The notes beneath the pieces are model-generated. The model did no database searches, had not been told where the DNA came from, and saw only the letters and a list, made by a program, of their open reading frames with translations. Positions 52,247 to 61,365 of a stretch of 64,000 nt of DNA are shown here, in pieces (the first letter of the stretch is position 1; the number at the start of each line of letters is the position of its first letter). The stretch spans positions 62,001 through 126,000 of the forward strand of contig CAWGEV010000008.1 of the NCBI GenBank assembly GCA_963821705.1, in the 5' to 3' direction. The DNA is from DASUPK01 sp963821705. Lineage in GTDB: Bacteria > Actinomycetota > Thermoleophilia > Solirubrobacterales > 70-9. Position numbers and translations under genes: made by a program.

Positions 52247-53425
52247 GTGGACGATCGTGTGCGGCGCAGGCATCTCGATGAGCTGGCCGCGGAGCTCCGG
52301 CGCCGCCTGGTCGAGCGGCGCCGTTCCGAGGCCGCAACGGGCGGGGGCGCCCTGCGTCCGCTGCCGGAGGCGGTCCGCGGGCTCGTCGACGAGGACGCTG
52401 CGATCCTCGATGCCTCCACACGGGAGCGGCTCCGCGAGCTGATCCTCCGCGAGGCGGTGGGGTTGGGCCCGCTGGAGGAGCTCCTGGCCGACCCGGCGGT
52501 GGAGGAGGTCATGGTCAACGGACACGATTGCGTCTACGTCGAGCGGCGCGGCAGGATCGAGTCGACCGACGTCAGGTTCCCGTCAGAGCAGGCTCTCCGG
52601 GACGCGATCGAGAGGATCCTGACGCCCCTCGGCCGCCGGGTCGACGAGCTCAGCCCGATGGTCGACGCCCGCCTGGAGGACGGCTCGCGAGTTCACGTCG
52701 TCATCCCGCCGCTCTCGGTCGACGGGCCGGCGATGTCCATCCGCCGCTTCTCGGCCGTCCGCCCCGACCCGCGGGCCCTGCTGGAGCTGGGGACGCTGAC
52801 GCCTGAGCTGCACCACGAGCTGGAGGCCGCCGTCTCCGCCCGGCGGAGCATCCTGGTCAGCGGCGGGACCGGGTCCGGCAAGACGACGCTTCTCAACGCC
52901 CTCTCGAGCTTCATCGAGCCGACCGAGCGCGTGATCACCATCGAGGACGCGGCGGAGCTGAGGCTGCGGCAGCCGCACGTGGTCCGCCTGGAGAGCCGCC
53001 CGGCCAACGTCGAGGGGCGTGGCCGGGTCACGATCCGGGAGCTGCTGCGAGGCGCGCTGCGGATGCGACCCGACCGGATCGTGATCGGCGAGGTCAGGGG
53101 AGGGGAGGCCCTGGATCTCCTGATGGCGCTCAACACGGGCCACGAGGGCGCCCTCTCCACGGTCCACGCCAACTCGCCCGAGGACGCGCTCCGCCGGGTC
53201 GAGACCCTGGCGCTGATGGCGGGCGTCGGCCTTCCCCATGAGGCGATCCGCGAGCAGCTGGGGCGCGGCCTCGACCTGGTCGTCCACCTCGCCCGCCTCA
53301 GCGATGGATCCCGGCGCGTGGTCGAGGTCTCCGAGGTGGTTCGCGCCGCCGGGTCCGTCGGGGTCAGGGATCTCTACCGGCTCGGCGACGAGGCGGAGGG
53401 CCGATCTTGGGCGAGCAGGCAGTGA
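52247..53425 (+). CDS. cpaF: Tad/Flp pilus assembly ATPase CpaF (TadA)
   Basis: The 392-residue secretion ATPase has the N-terminal domain (GPLEELLADPAVEEVMVNG, D-x-V-Y-V-E-R-x-G), Walker A GGTGSGKTT (residues 206-214), the Asp box TIEDAAELRL, Walker B region RPDRIVIGEVRGGEALDLL and the His box (GHEGALSTVHANSPEDAL). It powers assembly of Tad-type pili at the cytoplasmic face of the membrane. Start GTG 52247. The tadB frame begins inside its last codons (19-base overlap). Confidence 0.95.
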   Translation: MDDRVRRRHLDELAAELRRRLVERRRSEAATGGGALRPLPEAVRGLVDEDAAILDASTRERLRELILREAVGLGPLEELLADPAVEEVMVNGHDCVYVERRGRIESTDVRFPSEQALRDAIERILTPLGRRVDELSPMVDARLEDGSRVHVVIPPLSVDGPAMSIRRFSAVRPDPRALLELGTLTPELHHELEAAVSARRSILVSGGTGSGKTTLLNALSSFIEPTERVITIEDAAELRLRQPHVVRLESRPANVEGRGRVTIRELLRGALRMRPDRIVIGEVRGGEALDLLMALNTGHEGALSTVHANSPEDALRRVETLALMAGVGLPHEAIREQLGRGLDLVVHLARLSDGSRRVVEVSEVVRAAGSVGVRDLYRLGDEAEGRSWASRQ

Positions 53426-54255
53426 TCGGGTTCGCCGCGCTGGCCGGTGGGCTGGTCGCGGTGGCCGCCCGCGAGGCCCTGATCTCTGCGCCCCGGATCG
53501 CCGGCTGGCTGCGGACGTCCCTTGCGCCCCTCGGGCGTGCAGGACGCGAGGGGTATGCCCCGAGCGCGGACGAGCAGCGTCGGCTCGCGTTGATCGGCAG
53601 TGGCGCGATCGCCGCTCTCACCGTCCTGGTCGCGGGTCTCGGGCCCCTCGCGATCGCCGCCGCGGCCGGCCCGTGGTCCGTTGGGATGCTGGTCGCACGG
53701 CGCAGGGAGCGCTACCGCCGCGCGGTGGAGCGCTCGGTCCCGGACGTGGCCGCCGCAATCGCCGACGCGATCTCCGGCGGTCACTCGGTGCGCGGGGCAC
53801 TGGCCGCCGCGTCCAGCTCGCTGGAGGGGCCGTCCTCGGCGGAGCTCGCCCGCGTCGCGGCGGATCTCGAGCTGGGCAGCTCGACCGGTGATGCGCTGGC
53901 TGCCATGCGGGGGCGGCTCCGCTCCGAGCGCATCGACTCGCTGGCAACCGCTCTGCTCAGCCAGCAGGTCGCGGGCGGAGACGTCGCGGCCCTGATGCGC
54001 CGCTTGGCGACCTCGGCCGCGGAGCGTGACCGCGTCGACGACGAAGCCAGGGCGGCGACGACCCAGGCCCGGTTCACCGGGCTGCTGGTGGTCGCACTGC
54101 CGGCCGGCGCGGCGCTCTTCGCCGAGCTGCTCCAGCCCGGGTTCGTCTCGCGGGTCCTCTCGGAGCCGGTCGCCGCGGCGATGCTGCTCGTGGCGGCGGG
54201 GCTTCAGGCGCTCGGCTTCGCGCTGATTCGGCGGTTGGGAAGGCCCGGCGAGTGA
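53407..54255 (+). CDS. tadB: Tad pilus inner-membrane protein TadB (T2SSF domain)
   Basis: The 282-residue protein has an N-terminal helix pair (IGFAALAGGLVAVAAREAL and IAALTVLVAGLGPLAIAAAAG). A cytoplasmic T2SSF domain follows (SVPDVAAAIADAISGGHSVRGALAAA ... IDSLATALLSQQVAGGDVAALMRRL), then two C-terminal helices. The TTG at 53407 overlaps cpaF, and the stop overlaps tadC (GTGA). TadB and TadC form the membrane platform on which CpaF acts. Confidence 0.88.
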   Translation: MGEQAVIGFAALAGGLVAVAAREALISAPRIAGWLRTSLAPLGRAGREGYAPSADEQRRLALIGSGAIAALTVLVAGLGPLAIAAAAGPWSVGMLVARRRERYRRAVERSVPDVAAAIADAISGGHSVRGALAAASSSLEGPSSAELARVAADLELGSSTGDALAAMRGRLRSERIDSLATALLSQQVAGGDVAALMRRLATSAAERDRVDDEARAATTQARFTGLLVVALPAGAALFAELLQPGFVSRVLSEPVAAAMLLVAAGLQALGFALIRRLGRPGE

Positions 54256-55087
54256 CGACCGCAGTCCTGCTGGCGATCGGGTCCGCCATTCTCGGCATCG
54301 CTGCGGTCGCCGAGCTGTTGGCCCGGGGTGGACGACCCTCACGGCCGGACTCGGAGCTGCCGCCGAGGGCGTCAGTCGGCGCGTTCAGCCCGCTGAGGGA
54401 GGCGGACGCGAGACTCGGCCTCTCGCGGCGGCTCGCCAGGGCGGGGCTGGGCGAGCGCATCTCGGTCCACGCGCTCCTCGGGGCGAAGGTCGGTGGGTCG
54501 GTGGCGGGGTTGCTGTGGGCGATGGTCCTGGTTCCGGAGGCGCCGGCGCGTCTGGCCTGGATCCTCGCGTTGGCGCTGCCGGGCGCCGGGTTCCTCGGGC
54601 CGGACGCCTGGCTCGAGCGTCGCGCCCGCCAGCGGCTGCGCTCGGTTCGAGCCGGGCTTCCCGATGCACTTGACCTCCTCGCCGTCGGCACCGCCGCCGG
54701 GCGCAGCCCGATCGCCGGATTGAGCGAGCTGGGGTCGGGGAGGGGCCACTTGCCCGGGAGCTTGCGATGCTCTCCGCCGAGAGCTCGTGCGGGCTCCCTG
54801 GGAGGGAGACACTGGAGTCCCTGCGGCGTCGCGCTCCGGTGCGAGAGGTGGCGGCGATGTGCGCCGTGATCGAGCGCTCTCGCCGGTATGGCTCGCCGCT
54901 CGCCGATCAGCTGCGTGAGCAGGCCACCGCGCTGCGGGGCGTGCAGCGGCGCCGGATCGAGGAGCGCGCGGCACGAGCCGCGCCGAAGATCCAGTTGGCG
55001 GTGGCGCTCCTGCTCGTGCCCTCGGTGCTGCTGATGATCGCGGCCGGCCTGTTGGCCAACGTCGACCGCTTCATGGCGGGATTCTGA
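54252..55087 (+). CDS. tadC: Tad pilus inner-membrane protein TadC, one frameshift
   Basis: The first frame encodes two helices and the start of a T2SSF domain (RSVRAGLPDALDLLAVGTAAGRS) up to about 54740. Then the frame changes in a G-rich run and the rest reads LARELAMLSAESSCGLPGRE ... MCAVIERSRRYGSPLADQLRE ... IQLAVALLLVPSVLLMIAAG, ending MAGF at 55087. One missing base restores a protein of about 278 residues. The genes expected next (pilin, TadE/F) are not here. Confidence 0.82.
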
Positions 55088-55205
55088 TCAGACCTCACCC
55101 GGGGGACGAAGTGGGAGAGGTTCGGAGGCGTTCCTCTTTCCTGCAACGGGGATTGCAGGAGCGGGCCCGTCAGAGCCCCTTTCGCCGCCTCGGCCCCGGT
55201 CCCGC

Positions 55206-55228
55206 AAACCGCATGGGAATGCGGTTTT
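55206..55228 (+). terminator. Intrinsic terminator between tadC and the dcw cluster
   Basis: AAACCGCAT (55206-55214) pairs with ATGCGGTTT (55219-55227) around GGGA and is followed by a T. It lies 118 bases behind tadC. The surrounding 55088-55300 otherwise holds nothing I can identify; the dcw promoter must lie near or within the end of this stretch. Confidence 0.65.
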
Positions 55229-55305
55229 CAGCGCGTCGGCCATCCCGGTAGCAATTCCGTCCGACGGATCCGGTGCAATGCGCGCGCCCAATCTGTGTTG
55301 CAAAG

Positions 55306-55330
55306 TGGGACAGAGTGGGTTAGCGTGGCA
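55306..55330 (+). promoter_or_regulatory. MraZ-binding box
   Basis: Three direct repeats TGGGA, TGGGT and TGGCA, separated by 5 bases each, form the 10-base-periodic TGGGN array bound by MraZ upstream of division clusters. The last unit is degenerate. The box lies about 93 bases before the mraZ start and implies autoregulation of the cluster. Confidence 0.8.
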
Positions 55331-55422
55331 AAGCAGAGTTGGTCAACAGGGCCGGGGTGATGAGGCTCCTCCCACCTCACCTCCCCGGCCCGCTCCGAAG
55401 ACTCACCGAGAGGCACCCCACT

Positions 55423-55871
55423 TTGTCGTTTCTCGGTCAGTACGAGCACAATCTCGATGCGAAGGACCGCCTCACGGTCCCCTCGAGGTTCCGCGCGGCG
55501 CTCGCTGATGGAGTCGTTCTCGCCAAAGGGCTCGACCCCTCCGTCTGGGTGTTCGCGCCCGACGGCTACGAGAACTTCACGAAGCAGTTCCTGGGCGGAT
55601 ACCAACCCGCTCGGCAAGCGCGGCCGCATGCTCCGCCGCCACTTCCACGGCGGCGCCTTCGACGAGTCGCTCGACTCCGCCGGCCGCATCCGCCTCCCCA
55701 AGAAGCTGGTCGAGCACGCCGGGCTGGGCGAGGGGCCGTGCGTGATCGTCGGCGTCGGACGACTGGTTCGAGATCTGGAACGCCGAGCGCTGGGCCTCCT
55801 ACGAGAAGGAAATGGACGCAGAGGTCTCCGACGTAGCGGAGAACCTCTCCGAGGACGAGCGAGGAGGCTGA
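55423..55871 (+). CDS. mraZ: Transcriptional regulator MraZ, two frameshifts
   Basis: From TTG 55423 (preceded by GAGAGG) the protein starts LSFLGQYEHNLDAKDRLTVP, the classic first MraZ half with D-x-K-x-R-L-x-x-P. A frame change near 55595-55600 continues it as NPLGKRGRMLRRHFHGGAFD and SLDSAGRIRLPKKLVEHAGL, the second half. Another near 55758 gives DDWFEIWNAERWASYEKEM to the TGA at 55869-55871. Each change is explained by one extra G. MraZ is a ring-shaped DNA-binding protein that represses its own dcw cluster through the TGGGN box. Confidence 0.88.
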
Positions 55872-55908
55872 GAAATGGCCACTGCGACACACCGGGTAGT
55901 GGGGCCCC

Positions 55909-56924
55909 TTGAATACGGCCGCCACAAACCCCGCGGCCGGACAACTGGCCGCATCCGCGAACCTTTCCTATGTGCCCACCGAACACGAGCCCGTACTCGC
56001 AACCGAGCTCGTCGACGTCCTCGACCCGCAGCCCGGGCGAGACCTTCGTCGACTGCACCTTCGGCGGCGGCGGCCACGCGCGCCTGATCGCCGAGCGCAT
56101 CGGCGCCGATGGCGAGCTGATCGCCGTCGACCGCGATCCGGCCGCCGAGGAGCGCTGGACGCGCCTTCGCCGCCGAGGTTCCCTCGCGGACGCGCTTTCT
56201 GCGCGCCGACTTCGCCGCGGCGCTCGAGGGCCTGCGTGGACGAGGGCGTGCGGCCGGACGGAGTCGTCTTCGACCTCGGCATGTCCTCGATGCAGGTCGA
56301 CGCCTGGGAGCGCGGCTTCTCCTACTCCTACGACGCGCCGCTCGACATGCGGATGGACCCCGACGCAGAGCCTCTCCGCGGCCACGGTCGTCAACGAGTG
56401 GCCGCAGGACCGGCTCGCGAAGGTGATCCGCGAGCTCGGCGAGGAGCGCCGCGCCGGCTCGATCGCGCGCGAGATCGTCAAGCGCCGCCCGCTCGAGACG
56501 ACCGCCCAGCTGGTCGCCGCCATCAAGGCCGCGATTCCGCCCGTCGGAGCGCTTCGGCCGCGGGCATCCGGCCAAGCGGACCTTCCAGGCGATCCGCATC
56601 GCCGTCAACGGCGAGCTCGACGCGCTCGACCACGCGCTGCCGCTTGCCTGGGATGCTCCTGAGGATGGGCGGCCGGCTCGGCGCGATCTCCTTCCACTCG
56701 CTCGAGGACCGGCGCGTGAAGCGGTTCCTCGCCGACCGCGCCCGCGGCTGCGTCTGCCCGCCGGAGCTGCCGGTCTGCGTCTGCGGCCGCGAGCCGGAGG
56801 CGGAGCTGCTCACGAAGCGGCGCCATCGCGCCCGGCCCTGAGGAGGTGGAGCTGAACCCGCGCGCCGCCTCGGCCCACCTGCGGGCCGCGATGCAAGATC
56901 CGCGAGGCGGAGAACGCGAGCTGA
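55909..56924 (+). CDS. rsmH: 16S rRNA m4C1402 methyltransferase RsmH (MraW), many frameshifts
   Basis: Pieces in all three frames join to one RsmH. They include YVPTEHEPVLATELVDVLDP, then DCTFGGGGHARLIAERIGAD (SAM-binding GGGGH), VVFDLGMSSMQVDAWERGFS, LSAATVVNEWPQDRLAKVIR, HPAKRTFQAIRIAVNGELDA and GGRLGAISFHSLEDRRVKRF. The end is LNPRAASAHLRAA, then KIREAENAS at TGA 56922-56924. Most shifts are single extra bases in GG or CC runs. The enzyme methylates N4 of C1402 in 16S rRNA. The start used is TTG 55909 (NTAATNPAAG), and the stop overlaps the next ATG. Confidence 0.85.
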
Positions 56925-57686
56925 TGGCAGCTGCCGCGACGCGCCCGCCGAGCGCGTCCGCGCCGGCCGCGCCCGCGCCGCGCGCGCGAAGCCGCGCTCC
57001 CGCCGCGCGCCCGCCTCGCGGCGCCCGGCGCCCGGCAGGCCGCCCGCGGGCCGCCTGATCCGCCCGGCGATGGCGGGCGCGGCGCTGATCCCGCAGGCGG
57101 CGGTCCGCAGCGCCGGCGCCGTCCGCGACATCTCCGACTCGCGGCCTGATCGTGCGCCTGACCCGCGGCCGGGGCTGGATCGCGGTGCTCGGCACGCTGC
57201 TCGTCGGGATCGTCGCCCTCAACGTCGTCAGCCTCAGCCTCAGCGCCAGCTCGGGCCGCTCTCGCATGCAGATCGACGAGCTGCAGCGCCGAGAACTCGG
57301 CGCTGCGCGCGCAGATCGCCGAGCAACTCTCGGCGAGCAGGGTCGAGGCGGAGGCCGCTCGGCTGGGCCTCGCGGTACCGGACCCCGAGGCGATCACCTA
57401 CCTGGACGCGGCAACGGCGACGCGGCGCGCGTCGCCCACATGCTCGCGACCGACAGCTTCCTGCTCGCCCCGAGCGTGCCCTCGAGCTATCCGGCCAATG
57501 GCGTCTCCTACTCGACGCCGTCGAGCCCAACGACCTCACCGCCGGCACGACGACTGCTCCGACGACGAGCACGGTGGCTCCGACCACCGCCGGCAGTCCC
57601 TCCAGCGGCTCGTCCAGCGGGACCTCGGCGGGCAGCGGCGCTCCGTCCGGATCCCGGGGGGCTCGACCGGAGGCGTCGGGCTCTAG
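56924..57686 (+). CDS. FtsL-like division/septum protein, frameshifted
   Basis: The ATG overlaps the rsmH stop (TGATG). An Ala/Pro/Arg-rich cytoplasmic N-terminus is followed, in another frame, by one transmembrane helix (WIAVLGTLLVGIVALNVVSL) and a short coiled coil (SSGRSRMQIDELQRRE), broken by another indel at about 57290. Then comes RVEAEAARLGLAVPDPEAIT and a Ser/Thr/Gly-rich tail ending at TAG 57684-57686. Position between rsmH and ftsI, the single helix and the coiled coil are those of FtsL, but sequence identity is low, as always in this family. Confidence 0.7.
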
Positions 57687-57698
57687 GGGCGCCTGGCG

Positions 57699-59384
57699 AT
57701 GCGGCTGATCGACCGCCGCCTCGGACTCCTCTTCTGCGGCTTCTTCCTGCTCTTCTCGTTCGTGCTCGCCCGCGCCGTTCTGGCTGCAGGGCGTGCAGGG
57801 CGGCAGCTGCGCGCCGAGGCCCGCAGCCAGCAGGTGACGACGGTCGACCATCCCCGGCGAGCGCGGCCAGGTCCTCGACCGGAACGGCAAGGTGCTCGCC
57901 GCCTCCGAGGACGCCGCGGACGTGATCGCCACCCCGTACCAGGTGAAGAACCCGGCGGAGACCGCGTCCAAGCTCGCACCGGTGCTCGCGGGTGCCGACC
58001 GACCGACCTGATGAAGGCGCTCTCCGATCGCACCTCGGGCTTCGCCTACCTGGCCCACAAGGTCGACCTCGAGCGATCGCCGAGCCGGGTGGAGAAGCTC
58101 CACATCACCGGGATCTCGACGGTCCCGACCAGCAAGCGCATCTACCCGCAGGGCGAGCTCGCCTCGCAGGTGATCGGCGCGGTCGGGGACCGACAACCAG
58201 GGCCTGACCGGCCTCGAGCAGTCCGAGAACGACGTGCTCGGCGGCGCGAACGGTGAGCAGGATGTCGTCCACGACGCGCTCGGGCGCCCGCTCGGATGCG
58301 AGACGATCAGCGCCGCCGAGCATCGGCGAGGACGTCCAGACTCACGATCGATGCCGCGATCCAGGGCAAGACCGAGGAGGCGCTCGCCGCGGTCGGCGCA
58401 GCACTACACGCGCCAAGGGCGCGACCGCGATCGTGATGAACCCGAACACCGGCGACGTCCTGCGCGATGGCGAACTGGCCGGGCTTCGACCCGCAGAACC
58501 TCGCCAACGCCACCGTCGACGAGCTCGAGAACCGCGCCACCGGCTTCACCTACGAGCCCGGGTCCACCTTCAAGGCCTTCACGGTCGCCGGGGCGCTCGA
58601 GGAGCACCTGGTCACCCCGAACACGCAGCTTCTATCTGCCCTCGAGATCCAGGTCGCCGACCGGACGATCGGGGAGTCGCCGAGCGCGCGCCCGCCGATC
58701 GACGCTCACCGTCGCTCAGATCCTGGCCCAGTCCTCGAACGTCGGCGCGGTCACGATCGGACTCAAGGTCGGCGCGGACAGACTTCGCGCAAGTGGATCA
58801 ACCGCTTCGGCTTCGGCCAGCCGACCGGCATCGACTATCCCGGGCGAGGAGCAGGGCATCGTGCCCGTCGCTCGACGACTACTCGGGCTCGACGATGGGC
58901 AACCTGCCGATCGGCCAGGGCCTCTCGGTCACCCCGATGCAGATGGCCGCCGGCGTACTCGGCGATCGCCGACGGCGGCATCCTGCGCCGTCCGACGCCT
59001 GATCAAGAGATCGGAGGCATGCCAGTCGCACGAGAACCTCGAGGCGCACGGGTGATCAGCCCGCGCGATCGCCGCACAGCTGCGCACGATGCTCGAGGGC
59101 GTGCTGGCAGCCGGGCGGCACCGCCTCCTCGGTCAGCGTCCCCGGTTACGTCAGCTCGCCGGCAAGACCGGCACCGCGCAGAAGGTGGTGAACGGCAGCT
59201 ACTCCGAGACAGCGAGTACGTCGCCTCCTTCGTCGGCTTCGCCCCGGCCAGCGACCCGCAGCTGCTCGTCGCCGTGGTCGTCGACCAGCCGCCGTACGTC
59301 CACTTCGGCGGCGAGGTCGCGGCTCCGGTCTTCGGCCAGATCGCCGACTTCGCCCTGCCGTACCTGGGAATTGCCCCGCGCTGA
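57699..59384 (+). CDS. ftsI: Division transpeptidase FtsI (class B PBP), many frameshifts
   Basis: The start MRLIDRRLGLLFCGFFLLFS supplies the membrane anchor. Pieces in changing frames then cover the dimerisation domain (GQVLDRNGKVLAASEDAADV, TSKRIYPQGELASQVIGAVG) and the transpeptidase domain, with the active-site STFK in YEPGSTFKAFTVAG (near 58563), SSN in LAQSSNVGAVTIG (near 58735) and KTG in LAGKTGTAQKVVN (near 59165). The end PVFGQIADFALPYLGIAPR is intact. It makes septal peptidoglycan cross-links outside the membrane. At least eight single-base shifts are needed; assembly error is the only sensible explanation for an essential gene. Confidence 0.85.
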
Positions 59385-59827
59385 GGCGGGGGTCTAGGGC
59401 GTCCGGCCGGCTCGATCCCCAGGTGCCTGTGGATCTCCTGCGTGAGCGCCTCGATCTGCTCGGTGATGTCGGTGTTCTGCTTGAGGAGGGTCGCCTGCGC
59501 GGTGGCGAGCTGGTCGCGGTGGTCCGCCGCCTTGGTCGCCTCCGCCTTGTCCGCCTGGGCCTGGATGGCCGAGCGCTTGTCCTGGAGCTTCTGGCCGAGG
59601 CCGATGAACAGGGTGATGTAGATCGCCTCGAGGCTGACCACCAGCGTGAGTAGGTTGATGCTGAGCCCCGCGGCGAACCAGACGACGAACCAGATCGTGT
59701 GCAGAAGCGCCGAGACCGGGGTGAAGAGGATGTTCCCGAGCTTGACGCTGACGGCCTGGACCGGGGTGAGGGCTTCCTCGTAGTAGTCGTGCCAGTCGGT
59801 CTTGCCGTCGGCGTTGTAGTCGCGCAC
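59003..59827 (-). CDS. DUF1003-like membrane protein, C-terminal end uncertain
   Basis: From GTG 59825-59827 the protein begins MRDYNADGKTDWHDYYEEAL, a hydrophilic N-terminus, then two helices (LLHTIWFVVWFAAGLSI and LLTLVVSLEAIYITLFIGLG) and a polar coiled-coil tail (QTDITEQIEALTQEIHRHLG after KQN). The helix pair with V-S-L-E-A-I is typical of DUF1003. The biological gene probably stops near 59394, where a TAG lies one frame away. The frame stays open to 59003, but its last 130 residues are antisense to ftsI and look artificial. It sits antisense inside the dcw cluster. Function unknown. Confidence 0.65.
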   Translation of the reverse strand: MRDYNADGKTDWHDYYEEALTPVQAVSVKLGNILFTPVSALLHTIWFVVWFAAGLSINLLTLVVSLEAIYITLFIGLGQKLQDKRSAIQAQADKAEATKAADHRDQLATAQATLLKQNTDITEQIEALTQEIHRHLGIEPAGRPRPPPQRGAIPRYGRAKSAIWPKTGAATSPPKWTYGGWSTTTATSSCGSLAGAKPTKEATYSLSRSSCRSPPSARCRSCRRADVTGDADRGGGAARLPARPRASCAAVRRSRGLITRAPRGSRATGMPPIS

Positions 59828-59853
59828 GGCAGGAATCCTAGAATCGCGTCGGG

Positions 59854-61365
59854 ATGGAGCTTGGCGAACTGCTCAGAGCCTCGGGCGTCGACGCCGAAGT
59901 GCGCGGCGAATCCTCCGTGGAGGTCCGCGACCTGGCCTACGACAGCCGCCGGGTGAGCGCCGGGACCCTGTTCTTCTGCTTCCCCGGCGAGAAGGCCGAC
60001 GGCCACGCCTTCGCCGCCAGGGCCGTCGAGGGGGGCGCGTCGGCGCTCGTCGTCGAGCGGTTCCTGGATCTCGACGTGTCCCAGGCGCTCGTGGAGGACG
60101 CCAGGGCGGCGATGGCGCCACTCGCCGCGACCTTCAACGGAGATCCGACCTCGGAGCTCACGGTCGTCGGGATCACGGGCACGAACGGCAAGACGACCAC
60201 CGCCTTCCTGGTCCGGCACCTGCTCGAGTCCTCCGGTCGGCGATGCGGGCTGCTGGGCACCGTCCGGCAGATCGTGGGCGGCCAGGTCGAGGAGGTGGAG
60301 CGCACCACCCCCGAGGCGATCGACCTCCAGCGGACTTTTCGGCGCATGCTCGAGAGCGGCGACGATGCCTGCGCGATGGAGGTGTCCTCACACGCTCTGG
60401 TCCTCCACCGGGCCGACGCCATCCACTTGGTGGTCAAGGTCTTCACCAACCTGAGCCAGGACCACCTCGACTTCCACGCCGACATGGAGGACTACTTCGC
60501 CGCCAAGCGGCTGCTCTTCTCGGGGGAGGGGGGCGCGCCTCTGATCGAGCTCGAGGGCGGCGTCTCCGTGCTCAACCTCGACGACCCCTACGGGCAGCGG
60601 CTCGCCGAGGAGCTCGAGTGTGGCTCCGGAGATGAGTGCATCACCTACTCCGCCGCCGCCGGGGCGGCCGACCTGAGCGCCCGGGGCGTCACCTTCGACA
60701 GCACAGGCTCTCGCTTCCTCTGCCTGACGCCGGCGGGCGAGATCGAGGTCGAGACGCCGCTGCCGGGCGACTTCAACGTCTCCAACGCCCTGGCGGCGCT
60801 CTCGGTGGCGCACGCCCTCGGCCTGGACCTGCGCGAGTCCGCGCGGGCTCTCGCCACGGCGGAGCAGGTGCCCGGACGGTTCGAGTCCATCGACGAGGGC
60901 CAGAGCTTCGGGGTGATCGTCGACTACGCGCACACCCCCGATTCGCTGGAGAACGTCCTGGCCGCTGCCCGGCGGCTGACCGGCGGCCGCCTGATCTCGG
61001 TCTTCGGCTGCGGCGGCGACAGGGACACCGACAAGCGCCCCCTGATGGGCAGGGCGGGGGCTGAGCTCTCCGACGTCGCCGTGGTGACCTCGGACAATCC
61101 GCGCTCCGAGGATCCGGAGGCGATCATCGGCCAGATCCGGAAGGGGATTCCGGAGCACCCACACGCCGAGGTGGTCGTGGACGCGGACCGCCGCGCCGCG
61201 ATCGCGCTCGCCCTCGGGCGAGCCGGCGACGGCGACACGGTCGTGATCGCCGGCAAGGGCCACGAGCAGGGACAGGAGTTCGAGAACGGGCGGAAGATCC
61301 CGTTCGACGATCGCGACGTCGCCAGGGACGAGCTCAGAAGACTCAAGGCGGGCGCCACCTCTTGA
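59854..61365 (+). CDS. murE: UDP-MurNAc-tripeptide ligase MurE (meso-DAP type)
   Basis: The 503-residue ligase has the N-terminal UMP-binding domain (VRDLAYDSRRVSAGTLFFCF), the ATP loop GITGTNGKTTTAF (about residues 104-116), the carbamylated-lysine region and the C-terminal domain with FGCGGDRDTDKRPLMG. The substrate motif is DNPR (TSDNPRSEDPEAII, about residue 415), the signature of meso-diaminopimelate-adding enzymes. This shows that the cell wall contains meso-DAP. It starts a run of overlapping genes: murF begins 4 bases before its end. Confidence 0.96.
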   Translation: MELGELLRASGVDAEVRGESSVEVRDLAYDSRRVSAGTLFFCFPGEKADGHAFAARAVEGGASALVVERFLDLDVSQALVEDARAAMAPLAATFNGDPTSELTVVGITGTNGKTTTAFLVRHLLESSGRRCGLLGTVRQIVGGQVEEVERTTPEAIDLQRTFRRMLESGDDACAMEVSSHALVLHRADAIHLVVKVFTNLSQDHLDFHADMEDYFAAKRLLFSGEGGAPLIELEGGVSVLNLDDPYGQRLAEELECGSGDECITYSAAAGAADLSARGVTFDSTGSRFLCLTPAGEIEVETPLPGDFNVSNALAALSVAHALGLDLRESARALATAEQVPGRFESIDEGQSFGVIVDYAHTPDSLENVLAAARRLTGGRLISVFGCGGDRDTDKRPLMGRAGAELSDVAVVTSDNPRSEDPEAIIGQIRKGIPEHPHAEVVVDADRRAAIALALGRAGDGDTVVIAGKGHEQGQEFENGRKIPFDDRDVARDELRRLKAGATS

